Source of the DNA: Nocardioides lijunqiniae
GTDB taxonomy: Bacteria > Actinomycetota > Actinomycetes > Propionibacteriales > Nocardioidaceae
Direction of reading: 5' to 3'
Assembly: GCF_015024225.1 (NCBI RefSeq)
Contig: NZ_JACJGM010000012.1
Location: forward strand, 62,001-126,000
Length of the DNA: 64,000 bases
Under the pieces are notes generated by a model, which was not told the origin of the DNA, did no database searches, and was given only the letters and a program-made list of their open reading frames with translations. Below are positions 52,916-63,232 of this stretch, one piece after another (the first letter of the stretch is position 1; each line of letters begins with the position of its first letter). The translations under genes were made by a program, and so were the position numbers.

Positions 52916-53416
52916 ATGTCGACCGACGCCATCGTGCTCCTCAAGAACGACCACAAGGAGATCCTGCGCACCTTCACCGCCTTCGAGAAGGCCGGCGAGA
53001 AGGCCTACGCCGAGAAGGGCCGCCTGGTGAAGAAGATGATCGAGCTCCTCACCGTGCACACCTACATCGAGAACGAGATCATGTACCCGCGGGTGCGCGA
53101 CCTGCTCCCGGAGGTCGAGGACGACGTCCTGGAGTCCTACGAGGAGCACCACGTCGCCGACGTCCTGGTGATGGAGCTCGTCGGGATGGAGCCGGACGCC
53201 GAGCGGTTCACCGCGAAGACCACGGTGCTGATCGAGAACGTCCGCCACCACATCGAGGAGGAGGAGGACGAGTGGTTCCCGAAGGTCCGGGAGGGCCTGG
53301 GCCGCAAGGTCCTCCAGGAGATGGGGGCCGACATGATCGAGGCCAAGAAGAAGGCCCCGCGCTCGCCCGCCCAGCCCAGCGCCCTCAAGAAGACGATCGA
53401 CGCGGTGATCGCCTGA
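52916..53416 (+). CDS. Hemerythrin domain-containing protein
   Basis: 166 residues. HHE-cation-binding four-helix fold: LLKNDHKEILRTF (first His), TVHTYIENEIMYPRV (HxxxE), YEEHHVADVLVMEL and VRHHIEEEEDEWFPKV give the His/Glu ligands of a di-iron site. It likely senses or buffers oxygen, nitric oxide or iron. The C-terminus is Lys-rich. ATG with a purine-rich stretch ahead. Confidence 0.9.
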   Translation: MSTDAIVLLKNDHKEILRTFTAFEKAGEKAYAEKGRLVKKMIELLTVHTYIENEIMYPRVRDLLPEVEDDVLESYEEHHVADVLVMELVGMEPDAERFTAKTTVLIENVRHHIEEEEDEWFPKVREGLGRKVLQEMGADMIEAKKKAPRSPAQPSALKKTIDAVIA

Positions 53417-53496
53417 GGGAGTGTCCACGAGTTTTCCACCCGTTGGGGTGAGCCTCCTTGGCGTCGACGGCTCCCTGCTGCTGACAGGGTTGGAGG

Positions 53497-53769
53497 GTGA
53501 GCACCACCGAGAGCGCCACGCCGCCGGACGGACTGCGCGTCCCGCCGGTGTCGACGCCCCAGCTGTCCAGCCGAGAGACCGAGATCGTCTCGCTGATCGT
53601 CCGCGGACTGTCCAACCAGGAGATCGCGGACACCGCCTACCTCAGCATCAACTCGGTCAAGACCTACATCAGGACCGCATACCGGAAGATGGGCGTGACG
53701 CGACGGTCGCAGGCCGTGGTCTGGGCGATGCAGCACGGCTTCGGACCCGCTTCCGCGGACGAGGAGTGA
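53497..53769 (+). CDS. LuxR-family HTH protein without receiver domain
   Basis: 90 residues, almost entirely a LuxR (GerE) helix-turn-helix: LSSRETEIVSLIVRGLSNQEIADTAYLSINSVKTYIRTAYRKMGVTRRSQAVVWAMQHG. The missing receiver means that it acts alone or through another partner. The start is GTG at 53497. It precedes the antiporter gene by 28 bases on the same strand. Confidence 0.9.
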   Translation: MSTTESATPPDGLRVPPVSTPQLSSRETEIVSLIVRGLSNQEIADTAYLSINSVKTYIRTAYRKMGVTRRSQAVVWAMQHGFGPASADEE

Positions 53770-53797
53770 CGCCGTCGGTCCGGAGAGGGTGCCGCTC

Positions 53798-55168
53798 ATG
53801 ACCGACTCGCTCGTCTACCTCATCGCGGGGCTCTGCCTGCTGCTCGCGGTCGTCCTGCCCCAGGCCCTCAGCTCGCTGGCGATCTCGGCCCCGATGGTGC
53901 TCGTGGGCATCGGCCTGCTGATCGGGCTGCTCCCGCTCTCCGGGGAGTTCGCCCTCGACCCGATCCAGGACGAGAAGGTGATCCTGCACGTCACCGAGCT
54001 CACCGTCCTGGTGGCGCTCATGGGGGTCGGCCTGGCGCTCGACCGGCCGCTGCGCCCGCGGGAGCTGCGCACGTGGGGGCACTGGTCGGCCACGTGGCGG
54101 CTGCTCGTCATCGCCATGCCCCTCACCATCGGCGCGATCGCCCTCCTCGGCTGGCAGGTCGCCGGGCTCGCGCCCGCCGCCGCGCTCCTGCTCGGTGCCG
54201 CGCTCTCGCCCACCGACCCGGTGCTGGCCTCCGACGTCCAGGTGGGCGGGCCGATGCTCGCCGAGGAGCTCGAGGAGCTCGAGGAGGGCCTCGCCGACGA
54301 GGACAGCGACACCGGCGAGCGCCTCGACGAGGTGCGCTTCGCGCTGACGTCCGAGGCCGGGCTGAACGACGGCCTCGCCTTCCCGTTCGTCTACCTCGCC
54401 ATCCTGGTGGCGGCGGGCGGCTTCGGCCTCGCCGAGGCCGGGGAGTGGCTGGGCTGGTACCTCGCCGGCAAGATCGCCATCGGGGTGGCGGTCGGCGTGG
54501 GCGCAGGCTGGCTGCTCGGCAAGATCGCGTTCCGCTCCTCGCGCCCCTCGCTTCGGCTGGCCGAGCAGGGCGAGCCGCTGCTGGCGCTGGCGGCGCTGCT
54601 GGCGTCGTACGGCGCGGCGGAACTGGTCGGCGGCTACGGCTTCCTCGCGGTGTTCACCTGCGCGATGGCCATGCGGGCCTCCGAGCGCAAGCACGACTAC
54701 CACCGCTCGATGCACGAGGTGATCGAGCGCCTGGAGCGCCTGCTCACGCTGGCGGTGCTGCTCTTCCTCGGCATCGCGACCACCCGCGGCCTCCTGGGGG
54801 ACCTCACCTGGACCGGTGCGCTCGTCGGCGTCGCGGTGATCTTCGTGATCCGGCCGCTCGCCGGGCTGCTGTCGCTCTCGATCCGGCTGCGCCACAAGGA
54901 CCGCCCCGGCGGGCTCGACGTCGGGGACCGGCTGGCGGTCGCCTTCTTCGGGGTCCGGGGCGTCGGCTCGCTGTACTACCTGGCGTACGCCGCCGGTGAG
55001 GCGGAGTTCGAGGAGCTGCCGTGGCTGTGGTCGACGGTGGGCTTCACCATCGTCCTGTCGGTGCTGGTCCACGGGATCACGGCGAAGCCGGCCCTGGACC
55101 GGGTCGACCGGCGCCGCGGCGCCCAGGGCCCGGGCCTCGCGGAGAGGCGCCGGGCCGCGGAGCGCTAG
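53798..55168 (+). CDS. Cation:proton antiporter (CPA1, Na+/H+ exchanger)
   Basis: 456 residues with about 12 helices. Transport motifs are SPTDPVLASDVQ (the TDP of CPA1 exchangers) and LTSEAGLNDGLAFPFVYLA (the ND). A cytoplasmic loop with EELEELEEGLADEDSD is strikingly acidic. It would exchange sodium or potassium for protons. The ATG at 53798 lies 10 bases after GGAGAGGG; a GTG at 53789 is possible. It ends 9 bases from the convergent sigma gene. Confidence 0.9.
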   Translation: MTDSLVYLIAGLCLLLAVVLPQALSSLAISAPMVLVGIGLLIGLLPLSGEFALDPIQDEKVILHVTELTVLVALMGVGLALDRPLRPRELRTWGHWSATWRLLVIAMPLTIGAIALLGWQVAGLAPAAALLLGAALSPTDPVLASDVQVGGPMLAEELEELEEGLADEDSDTGERLDEVRFALTSEAGLNDGLAFPFVYLAILVAAGGFGLAEAGEWLGWYLAGKIAIGVAVGVGAGWLLGKIAFRSSRPSLRLAEQGEPLLALAALLASYGAAELVGGYGFLAVFTCAMAMRASERKHDYHRSMHEVIERLERLLTLAVLLFLGIATTRGLLGDLTWTGALVGVAVIFVIRPLAGLLSLSIRLRHKDRPGGLDVGDRLAVAFFGVRGVGSLYYLAYAAGEAEFEELPWLWSTVGFTIVLSVLVHGITAKPALDRVDRRRGAQGPGLAERRRAAER

Positions 55169-55177
55169 CGGTGTTGC

Positions 55178-55975
55178 CTACGCGACGGCGCGCAGGTCGA
55201 TGCCGAGCTCGCCGCGCAGCCGGGCGATGATCCGGGTCAGCCGGCGCGAGATGGTCATCTGCGTGACGCCGATGGCCTCGCCGATCTGCTGCTGGGTCAT
55301 GCCTTGCGCGTAGGTCATGGCCAGGAGCCGGACCTCGTCGCGGGTCAGCTTCTTGAGCACCGGGGCCAGCAGCGCGCGCGCCTCGGCGGCGTCCTGCGGG
55401 CCCTGGTCGTCGACGGTGAGGAAGTCGGCCAGCGAGTCCATGCTGTCGGCCTCGACGGCCTGGTCGATCGAGATGGGCTGGAAGCAGACGGCGGCGCTGA
55501 GCGCCTCCGTCACGTCGTCGATGTCGAGCTCGAGGCGCTCCGCGATCTCCCGCGGCGTGGGCGGTCGCCCGTCCACGGTGCCCTGCTTGTGCTCGGCGAT
55601 GACGCGGGACTGGATCTCCTGGATCCGCCTCGGGGGACGGATGGTCCAGCCGTGGTCGCGGAAGTAGCGCTTGACCTCGCCGGTCATCGTCGGAACGGCG
55701 TAGGACAGGAAGTCGCGGTCCATGGTGTGGTCGAAGCGCTGGGCGGCGCGGACCAGCGCGAGGCAGGCCACCTGCTCCAGGTCCTCGACCGGGACGCCGC
55801 GGTTCTGGTAGCGGCGGGCGATGGCGTGGGCCACCTGGATGTTGAGCACCACGATCTGCTCGATGACAGCCTCGCGCTCGTGCTCGGCGAGGTCCGCGAA
55901 CGTCGCGAAGAGCCGGGCCGTCTCGCGGCTCCGGAACTCTCGTGGGACGGTGCGCCCCAGGGTCGTGATCGTCAT
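55178..55975 (-). CDS. RNA polymerase sigma factor, SigB/SigF/SigG family
   Basis: 265 residues. Region 2 (VEDLEQVACLALVRAAQRFDHTMDRDFLSYAVPTMTGEVKRYFRDHGW), region 3 (RPPRRIQEIQSRV) and region 4 (LTRDEVRLLAMTYAQGMTQQQIGEAIGVTQMTISRRLTRII) are all present. Members direct general stress or development regulons and are held by an anti-sigma factor; none lies next to it here. The ATG at 55975 is clear. Confidence 0.94.
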   Translation of the reverse strand: MTITTLGRTVPREFRSRETARLFATFADLAEHEREAVIEQIVVLNIQVAHAIARRYQNRGVPVEDLEQVACLALVRAAQRFDHTMDRDFLSYAVPTMTGEVKRYFRDHGWTIRPPRRIQEIQSRVIAEHKQGTVDGRPPTPREIAERLELDIDDVTEALSAAVCFQPISIDQAVEADSMDSLADFLTVDDQGPQDAAEARALLAPVLKKLTRDEVRLLAMTYAQGMTQQQIGEAIGVTQMTISRRLTRIIARLRGELGIDLRAVA

Positions 55976-56053
55976 GAGCCTCCTTCGGCCGTGTCCTTCG
56001 AGACTGGCCCTCGGGCGTCGTACGCCGACACACCCGCGAGGGTGAGGGGACTC

Positions 56054-56087
56054 GAAAAGGCCTGAAACGGCCCCACCCGAACGGGTG
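56054..56087 (-). terminator. Terminator after the methyltransferase gene
   Basis: On the minus strand CACCCG and CGGGTG pair over a TT loop, followed by a second short hairpin GGCC/GGCC running into TTTT. It lies within 6-39 bases of the methyltransferase stop. Confidence 0.5.
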
Positions 56088-56092
56088 ATACG

Positions 56093-56800
56093 TCAGGCGA
56101 CGCGGTCGAAGCGGGCCACGACACCGCGTTCGCCGTCGCGGATCTCGACCAGGTGGAGCGGGGTCGAGCACGACTCGGAGGAGAGCCGGTGCGCCTGCTC
56201 GGAGGTGCCGAGCTGGATCAGCACGTGCCCCCCGTCGGCGACGCGCTCGGCGGCCACCTCGAGGCACAGCCGGGCGATCTCCAGGCCGTCGTCGCCCCCA
56301 TCGATGGCGAGCAGCGGGTCCTCGGGGAAGCGGGCGGTCTCCGCGGCGGGCACCCAGGGCGGGTCCGCGATGACGACGCCGAAGAGCTCGGAGGGGACGA
56401 CCTGGGTCAGGTCGCCGCAGTGCACCTCGACGTCGTCGCGCATGCCGGCGACCTCGGCGTTGCGCTCCGTCAGCTCGCACGCAGCCGGGTTGAGGTCGAC
56501 GCAGACGAGGGGACGGTTGGAGAGGGAGACGGCGAGGAGTCCGATGTGTCCCGCGCCGGCGCAGAGCTCGAGCACGCGGCCGACCGGCGCGTCGGGGATC
56601 AGCTCCGCCGCCCACTGGGACTGCATGGCCGTCCACGGTCGCGGCGTCAGCACCCGATCGTCGAACTCGATCGTGAGATGGCTGAACGCCATCTTCTGCC
56701 GCAGGGTCATGCCGCCCGGTGCCCGTTGCACCTCGGAATAATCAGTCGTCGAACCGGTCCGGTGGCGGACCCGCTGGTGCGCTACAGTTCGTGACGTCAT
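56093..56800 (-). CDS. Class I SAM-dependent methyltransferase (PrmC/HemK-like)
   Basis: 235 residues. SAM motif VLELCAGAGHIGLLA near residue 79, VCVDLNPAA, and motif IV ADPPWVP (DPPW in place of NPPY), which suggests N-methylation of a protein or base. It is divergent from leuA, and its ATG at 56800 overlaps the leucine leader peptide on the other strand. A later ATG (56710) is possible. Confidence 0.8.
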   Translation of the reverse strand: MTSRTVAHQRVRHRTGSTTDYSEVQRAPGGMTLRQKMAFSHLTIEFDDRVLTPRPWTAMQSQWAAELIPDAPVGRVLELCAGAGHIGLLAVSLSNRPLVCVDLNPAACELTERNAEVAGMRDDVEVHCGDLTQVVPSELFGVVIADPPWVPAAETARFPEDPLLAIDGGDDGLEIARLCLEVAAERVADGGHVLIQLGTSEQAHRLSSESCSTPLHLVEIRDGERGVVARFDRVA

Positions 56801-56840
56801 GATGCGCCAGCTTCTCCTTCGCTGCCGCAGCGAGGTCTGA
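56799..56840 (+). CDS. leuA leader peptide
   Basis: 13 residues, MMRQLLLRCRSEV, then stop. It has three Leu codons in a row (CTT CTC CTT), with CTT rare in this GC-rich DNA. The Leu run sits just before two mutually exclusive hairpins ahead of leuA. This fits ribosome-mediated attenuation. Confidence 0.85.
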   Translation: MMRQLLLRCRSEV

Positions 56841-56866
56841 GCCAGAGCCGGACCCCCTCGCTGCGG
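56818..56866 (+). promoter_or_regulatory. leuA attenuator
   Basis: CCGCAGCGAGG (56825-56835) pairs perfectly with CCTCGCTGCGG (56856-56866), an 11-bp stem. The alternative upstream hairpin uses CGCTG with CAGCG inside the leader reading frame, so the two cannot form together. Leucine shortage, by stalling the ribosome on the Leu codons, would decide between them. Confidence 0.8.
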
Positions 56867-56871
56867 AGTGA

Positions 56872-59128
<2,257 letters not shown>

Positions 59129-59132
<4 letters not shown>

Positions 59133-59953
59133 GGCGTCCGGCCGCTGAGCACCTCGGCGGCCACCGCCCACGCTCCGTCCCGACGGACGACGAGGCCCTG
59201 CTGCTCCAGCTGGTCGAGCCAGCCGCCCATCGGCCACTCTCCCCAGCGGCGGTGGAACAGCGCGGCGTTGCGCACGATGTCGTCGACGTGCTCGACCGGC
59301 GGGCTGGAGACCGGGTGCCACTGGTGGTAGGCCCGGGCGGAGCCGGTCCAGCCCAGGCGTAGGCCGCGGGCCACGAGGGTGCGGCCGAAGTCGGTGTCCT
59401 CGCCGCCGTAGCCGACGTAGTCCTCGCAGAAGCCGCCGGAGGCCAGCCAGGCGTCGGCGTGGCACGCAAAGGACAGCGACCAGAAGAGGTCCGGGTCCGC
59501 GTCGTGGAGCAGCTCGCCAGGTTGCGGCGCCGGGCGCGCCGGGTGGGGGGCGTCGAGGGCGGCTAGCCCGTCGAGGTCGTAGCCGCCGGGCGGCGGACGG
59601 TCCAGGTAGGTGACGGGGCCCGACCAGACCGTGCCCGGCTGCTGCCGCACGTCGTCGCCGTAGGCCGCCAGGAGCGCCGGGTCGGCGAGGCAGTCGACGT
59701 CGAGGAAGACGAGGACGTCGGCGCCCTCGGCCAGCGCGGCCGCGGCTCCGGCGTTGCGCGCGGCTGCCAGGGGCAGGCCGAGCGGGAGCCTCGGCACGTG
59801 CACGACGTGAGCGCCGGGCACCTCGAGGTCAGGGTCGTCCATGGCGACGACGACGTGTGCCGCCGGGTCCGTCTGTCGCGCCAGCGACCGGCCCTGCAGC
59901 GCCAGGTGGTCGCGGCGGCCGTGCACGATCGTGACGACGGCCGTCGCGCTCAC
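59129..59953 (-). CDS. GT2-type glycosyltransferase
   Basis: 274 residues, GT-A fold. N-terminal VVTIVHGRRDHLALQGRSLARQT, DxD-type LVFLDVDCLADPA, and the acceptor region GYGGEDTDFGRTLVARGLRLGW. It is the last gene of a four-gene glycosyltransferase operon on the minus strand. The start is GTG at 59953, overlapping the previous stop (GTGA). Confidence 0.86.
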
Positions 59954-60954
59954 GAGGCCACCCGCCAGCCCCGGGCGACGTCCTCCACGACGCCGGCGAA
60001 GCGCTCCGCGGCCCGCCCGTCGCACCACCGCTGCCAACCTCGGCCGTCGAGCGACGAGGCGCGCTCGAGCAGCGCGGACCAGCCCTCGGTCGGCAGCTCC
60101 GGGAGCACGACTGCGGGCCAGCCCTCGGAGAGCACGGTGCCGCTGGTCCGCTGCTCGTCGAACGGTCGGTCCTGGGGCACGACCACGGCAGGGCGGCGCG
60201 CGGCGGCGACCTCGGCGAGGGCGTTCTGGCCGGCGTGGGTGACGACGACGTCGGCCTGCTCGATGGCGCGCTGCGGGTCGTCGCTCCAGCCGCTCGTGCC
60301 CGGCCCGCCCAGCACGGTCCACTCCCAGTCCGGGGTCTGACGACGGGCGGAGGCCAGCAGGGCCTCCGGCAGTCGCGGCCCGCCAGAGCCGGCGAGGAAG
60401 GTGACCCGTCGCGGGCCCGGGGCACGCGGCTGCTCGGCGGCCACGGGGTGCCGTGACAGCGCACCCACCGGCACGACGCGCTCGCGCACACGGTCGGGGA
60501 CGCCTGGGAGCATGCCGACCACGGAGGCGGGCCACATGCCCACCAGCATCTCGCTGACGTCGAAGCCCAGCAGGTGCGCGGCGTCGTCGCGACGACCCGG
60601 TGGGACGACGCCCACGACCCGGACCCCGTGCAGCCGGGCGAGCAGGGTCATCTCGACGGAGACGTCGACGACCATCGCGTCGGGCGCCGCCTCGGCGATC
60701 CACTGCGAGACGACCGCGGAGCGCCGTGCGAGCCCTCGGTCGCCCGCCGGCACCCAGTGCAGCCGCCCGTGGGCGGTCTCGTCGTGCGGCGGACCGCCCT
60801 CGTCGTCGCGGGGGAGCTGCACCCACTGACCCGGCCAGCCGCGCGGTGCCGGGGCCGAGGAGAGCCCGACCACCGGCCGACCCAGCGCCCGGGCCAGGGC
60901 GAGCGCCCGGTGCCGGTGCCCGTGGCCGTGGTGGTGGACGTAGTAGCCGATCAC
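59950..60954 (-). CDS. Glycosyltransferase, GT1/GT28-like
   Basis: 334 residues with an N-terminal HHHGHGHRHRALALARAL, a His/Gly-rich start typical of GT28/MurG-like enzymes, and the C-terminal nucleotide-binding part (VTHAGQNALAEVAAARRPAVVVPQDRPFDEQ). It would transfer a sugar from a nucleotide donor. GTG start, overlapping both neighbours. Confidence 0.82.
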   Translation of the reverse strand: MIGYYVHHHGHGHRHRALALARALGRPVVGLSSAPAPRGWPGQWVQLPRDDEGGPPHDETAHGRLHWVPAGDRGLARRSAVVSQWIAEAAPDAMVVDVSVEMTLLARLHGVRVVGVVPPGRRDDAAHLLGFDVSEMLVGMWPASVVGMLPGVPDRVRERVVPVGALSRHPVAAEQPRAPGPRRVTFLAGSGGPRLPEALLASARRQTPDWEWTVLGGPGTSGWSDDPQRAIEQADVVVTHAGQNALAEVAAARRPAVVVPQDRPFDEQRTSGTVLSEGWPAVVLPELPTEGWSALLERASSLDGRGWQRWCDGRAAERFAGVVEDVARGWRVAS

Positions 60955-62030
60955 GCGGCGAGGTCCCCGGTGACGAGCCCGGCGTAGACGCGCTCGTAGT
61001 CGTCGACCATCCGGTCCAGCGTGAACTCCGAGAGCGCCGCCTCGCGCACGGCCGCGCGGTCGAGCGCGACGGCCTCGGCGATGGCGCGCCCGAGGTCGCC
61101 CACGTCGCCGGGCCGCGCGAGGCGCCCCGCGCTCGCGCCCACGATCTCGGGCAGCGCGCCGCGCTCGAAGGCCGCGACCGGCGTGCCGCACGACATCGCC
61201 TCGGCGGCCACGAGGCCGTAGGGCTCGTCCCAGGCCGGCGTCACGACGGCCACCGCCGCCGCCCCGAGCAGGTCGACGAGCTCGTGCTGCGTGAGGTGGC
61301 CGGCGTACTCCACGTCCCGTCCGAGACGGGGGCGGATCTGGGTCTCGAAGTAGGTCGGGTCGTGAGCCGCGCCGGCCAGCACCAGCGGGACGCCCGCGAC
61401 GCGCGCTGCGTCGATCGCGAGGTGCGGAGCCTTCTCGGCGACCAGTCGGCCCGACCACACGGCCGCGCCTCCACCGGGGCCGGGGGACCACTGGTCGGTG
61501 TCGACGCCGTTGTGGATCGGGGTGCTGGGCGTCGCGTGCGCCCAGGAGCGCGACGTGAACGCGCTGACCGCGGTGAACGCGCCGCGCCCGGCGTCGAGCT
61601 TGACGGCCGACTCCAGCCACGGCACCGGCGGCGTGTGCAGCGTGGTGACGGTGGGGACGGGCAGCGACCAGGCCATGGCGATCGGCAGGTGGTGCAGGCT
61701 GTTGTTGTGCACCACGTCGAACCGGTCGCGGCCCTGGGCCAGCAGGTCGAGCATCAGGCTCAGGTACGCGTGGTGCTCGGCCAGCCACTGCTCCGGCGTC
61801 GCCCCGACGTCCGACCGGGCGGCCTCGCTGGCGACGAAGGGCTGCAGCGGCAGGTCGGTCACGGGCAGGCCGGGCTCCGACCCCGGGGCCGCGAAGATCG
61901 AGACGTCGTGGCCGCGCGCCACGAGCCGGCGCGCGAGGTGGAAGGTCAGCGCCTCCAGTCCACCGGCGAACGGCTCCCGGATGGGGAACCTGCTCGAGGC
62001 GATCAGGCAGATCCGCAGCGCTGCGCTCAT
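60951..62030 (-). CDS. GT4-type glycosyltransferase
   Basis: 359 residues, GT-B fold. N-terminal SSRFPIREPFAGGLEALTFHLARRLVARGHDV, IHNGVDTDQW, WSGRLVAEKAPHLAIDAA, and C-terminal TPAWDEPYGLVAAEAMSCGTPVAAF. The ATG at 62030 overlaps the stop of the first gene of the operon. AviGT4-like sequence; the donor sugar is not evident. Confidence 0.87.
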   Translation of the reverse strand: MSAALRICLIASSRFPIREPFAGGLEALTFHLARRLVARGHDVSIFAAPGSEPGLPVTDLPLQPFVASEAARSDVGATPEQWLAEHHAYLSLMLDLLAQGRDRFDVVHNNSLHHLPIAMAWSLPVPTVTTLHTPPVPWLESAVKLDAGRGAFTAVSAFTSRSWAHATPSTPIHNGVDTDQWSPGPGGGAAVWSGRLVAEKAPHLAIDAARVAGVPLVLAGAAHDPTYFETQIRPRLGRDVEYAGHLTQHELVDLLGAAAVAVVTPAWDEPYGLVAAEAMSCGTPVAAFERGALPEIVGASAGRLARPGDVGDLGRAIAEAVALDRAAVREAALSEFTLDRMVDDYERVYAGLVTGDLAA

Positions 62031-63133
62031 CGCAGCAGCGACCGGTAGAGCTCGTCGTGGGCGGCGGCGACGTCGCGGCGCTGGCGGCGGCGCTCGTCGA
62101 TGGTGATCCCGAGGCGCGGCCGCTCGGAGTGCGCGGTGACCAGCGCCTGCGCGAGCGAGTCGGCGTCGTACGTCGCCTCGTCGTGGGTGTAGCTCAGCAC
62201 CGGGCCCTGCTCCGCGAAGTAGCCGCACGTGGGCGCGACCACGGTCGTCCCGAGGTCGCGGCACGCCTCCAACCACCCGGAGTGCGTCCCGAAGCGGTAG
62301 GGGAGGACCGACACGTCGAGCGAGCCCAGGTAGCTGTAGAGGTCCTCGTCGCTGAGGAAGTCGTGGACGCGCAGGTCAATCAGTCCGGTGTCGGCCCCCT
62401 CCCGGAGGTACGCCGCCAGGCCGGCGTCGTGACGCAGGCCGTTGGCGTCGAAGACGTCGTGGTGGGCGTTGACCTGCAGCACCGCGCCGGGCAGCGCGCG
62501 CACGGTCTCCACGAGCGTGGGGAGCAGGCGGAGCGGGTCCATGCTGGCGCGCAGGCTCTTGACGTGCAGACCGACCCGGAAGGCGCCCGCGTGCCGTCGC
62601 GCACGCGTGTCGAGAGCGCGGGCCATGGTCGGGAAGTCGACGACGTGCGGGTGCGGCAGGACGATGGCCGTGCGGCCCCAGCGCCGCTGGATCTCCTCGG
62701 CGGCGCCCGGCGTCAGGGTCACGAGCGCGTCCGCGGCCGGGACCAGCACGTCGAGCTGGCGGTCGTGGGTCTCCCGGTCGGCGTGGTGGGGGTTGCGCAG
62801 GTCGTGGACGGTGTAGACGAACGGCTTCGCGCGCTCGCGCAGCGTGGACGTGAGCTCGTGCAGCCGCTCGACCGAGCAGGCGTCGAAGCCGAACTGGAGG
62901 TGGAAGACGTCGAAGTCGGCGGTGGCGGCCCACGCCGGCTCCAGCATCACCGGTGGCCACCAGGTCTCGGTGGTGGAGCGCTCCGGGCTGCTGGGGTCGG
63001 GGTCGGGCAGGCGCACGGGCGACGGGCCACTCTCGGGCGCGAGGTGGCGCACGTAGACGTGGCTGCTGGGGACCGAGGCCACGACCGGCTCGTCGAGGCG
63101 GGGGCGACGTTCGTCGCGGTGGAGCGTCGTCAT
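62027..63133 (-). CDS. Glycosyltransferase family 1/4-like protein
   Basis: 368 residues. GT-B fold with FDVFHLQFGFDA, YTVHDLRNPHH, VLPHPHVVDF and a C-terminal donor part (LGSLDVSVLPYRFGTHSGWLEACRDLGTTVVAPTCGYFAEQG). First gene of the four-gene operon; the promoter should lie in the 99-base gap to 63232. The ATG at 63133 is preferred over an upstream start at 63172. Confidence 0.82.
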   Translation of the reverse strand: MTTLHRDERRPRLDEPVVASVPSSHVYVRHLAPESGPSPVRLPDPDPSSPERSTTETWWPPVMLEPAWAATADFDVFHLQFGFDACSVERLHELTSTLRERAKPFVYTVHDLRNPHHADRETHDRQLDVLVPAADALVTLTPGAAEEIQRRWGRTAIVLPHPHVVDFPTMARALDTRARRHAGAFRVGLHVKSLRASMDPLRLLPTLVETVRALPGAVLQVNAHHDVFDANGLRHDAGLAAYLREGADTGLIDLRVHDFLSDEDLYSYLGSLDVSVLPYRFGTHSGWLEACRDLGTTVVAPTCGYFAEQGPVLSYTHDEATYDADSLAQALVTAHSERPRLGITIDERRRQRRDVAAAHDELYRSLLR

Positions 63134-63232
63134 GCGTCCTGGTACCCGCGCCGAACGGCGGTCAGTACGCACTTTCGGGTGAGGACCGACCTGTCGGGGT
63201 GAACCCGTCGGGGTGAGCGGGGGCGGAGGATG

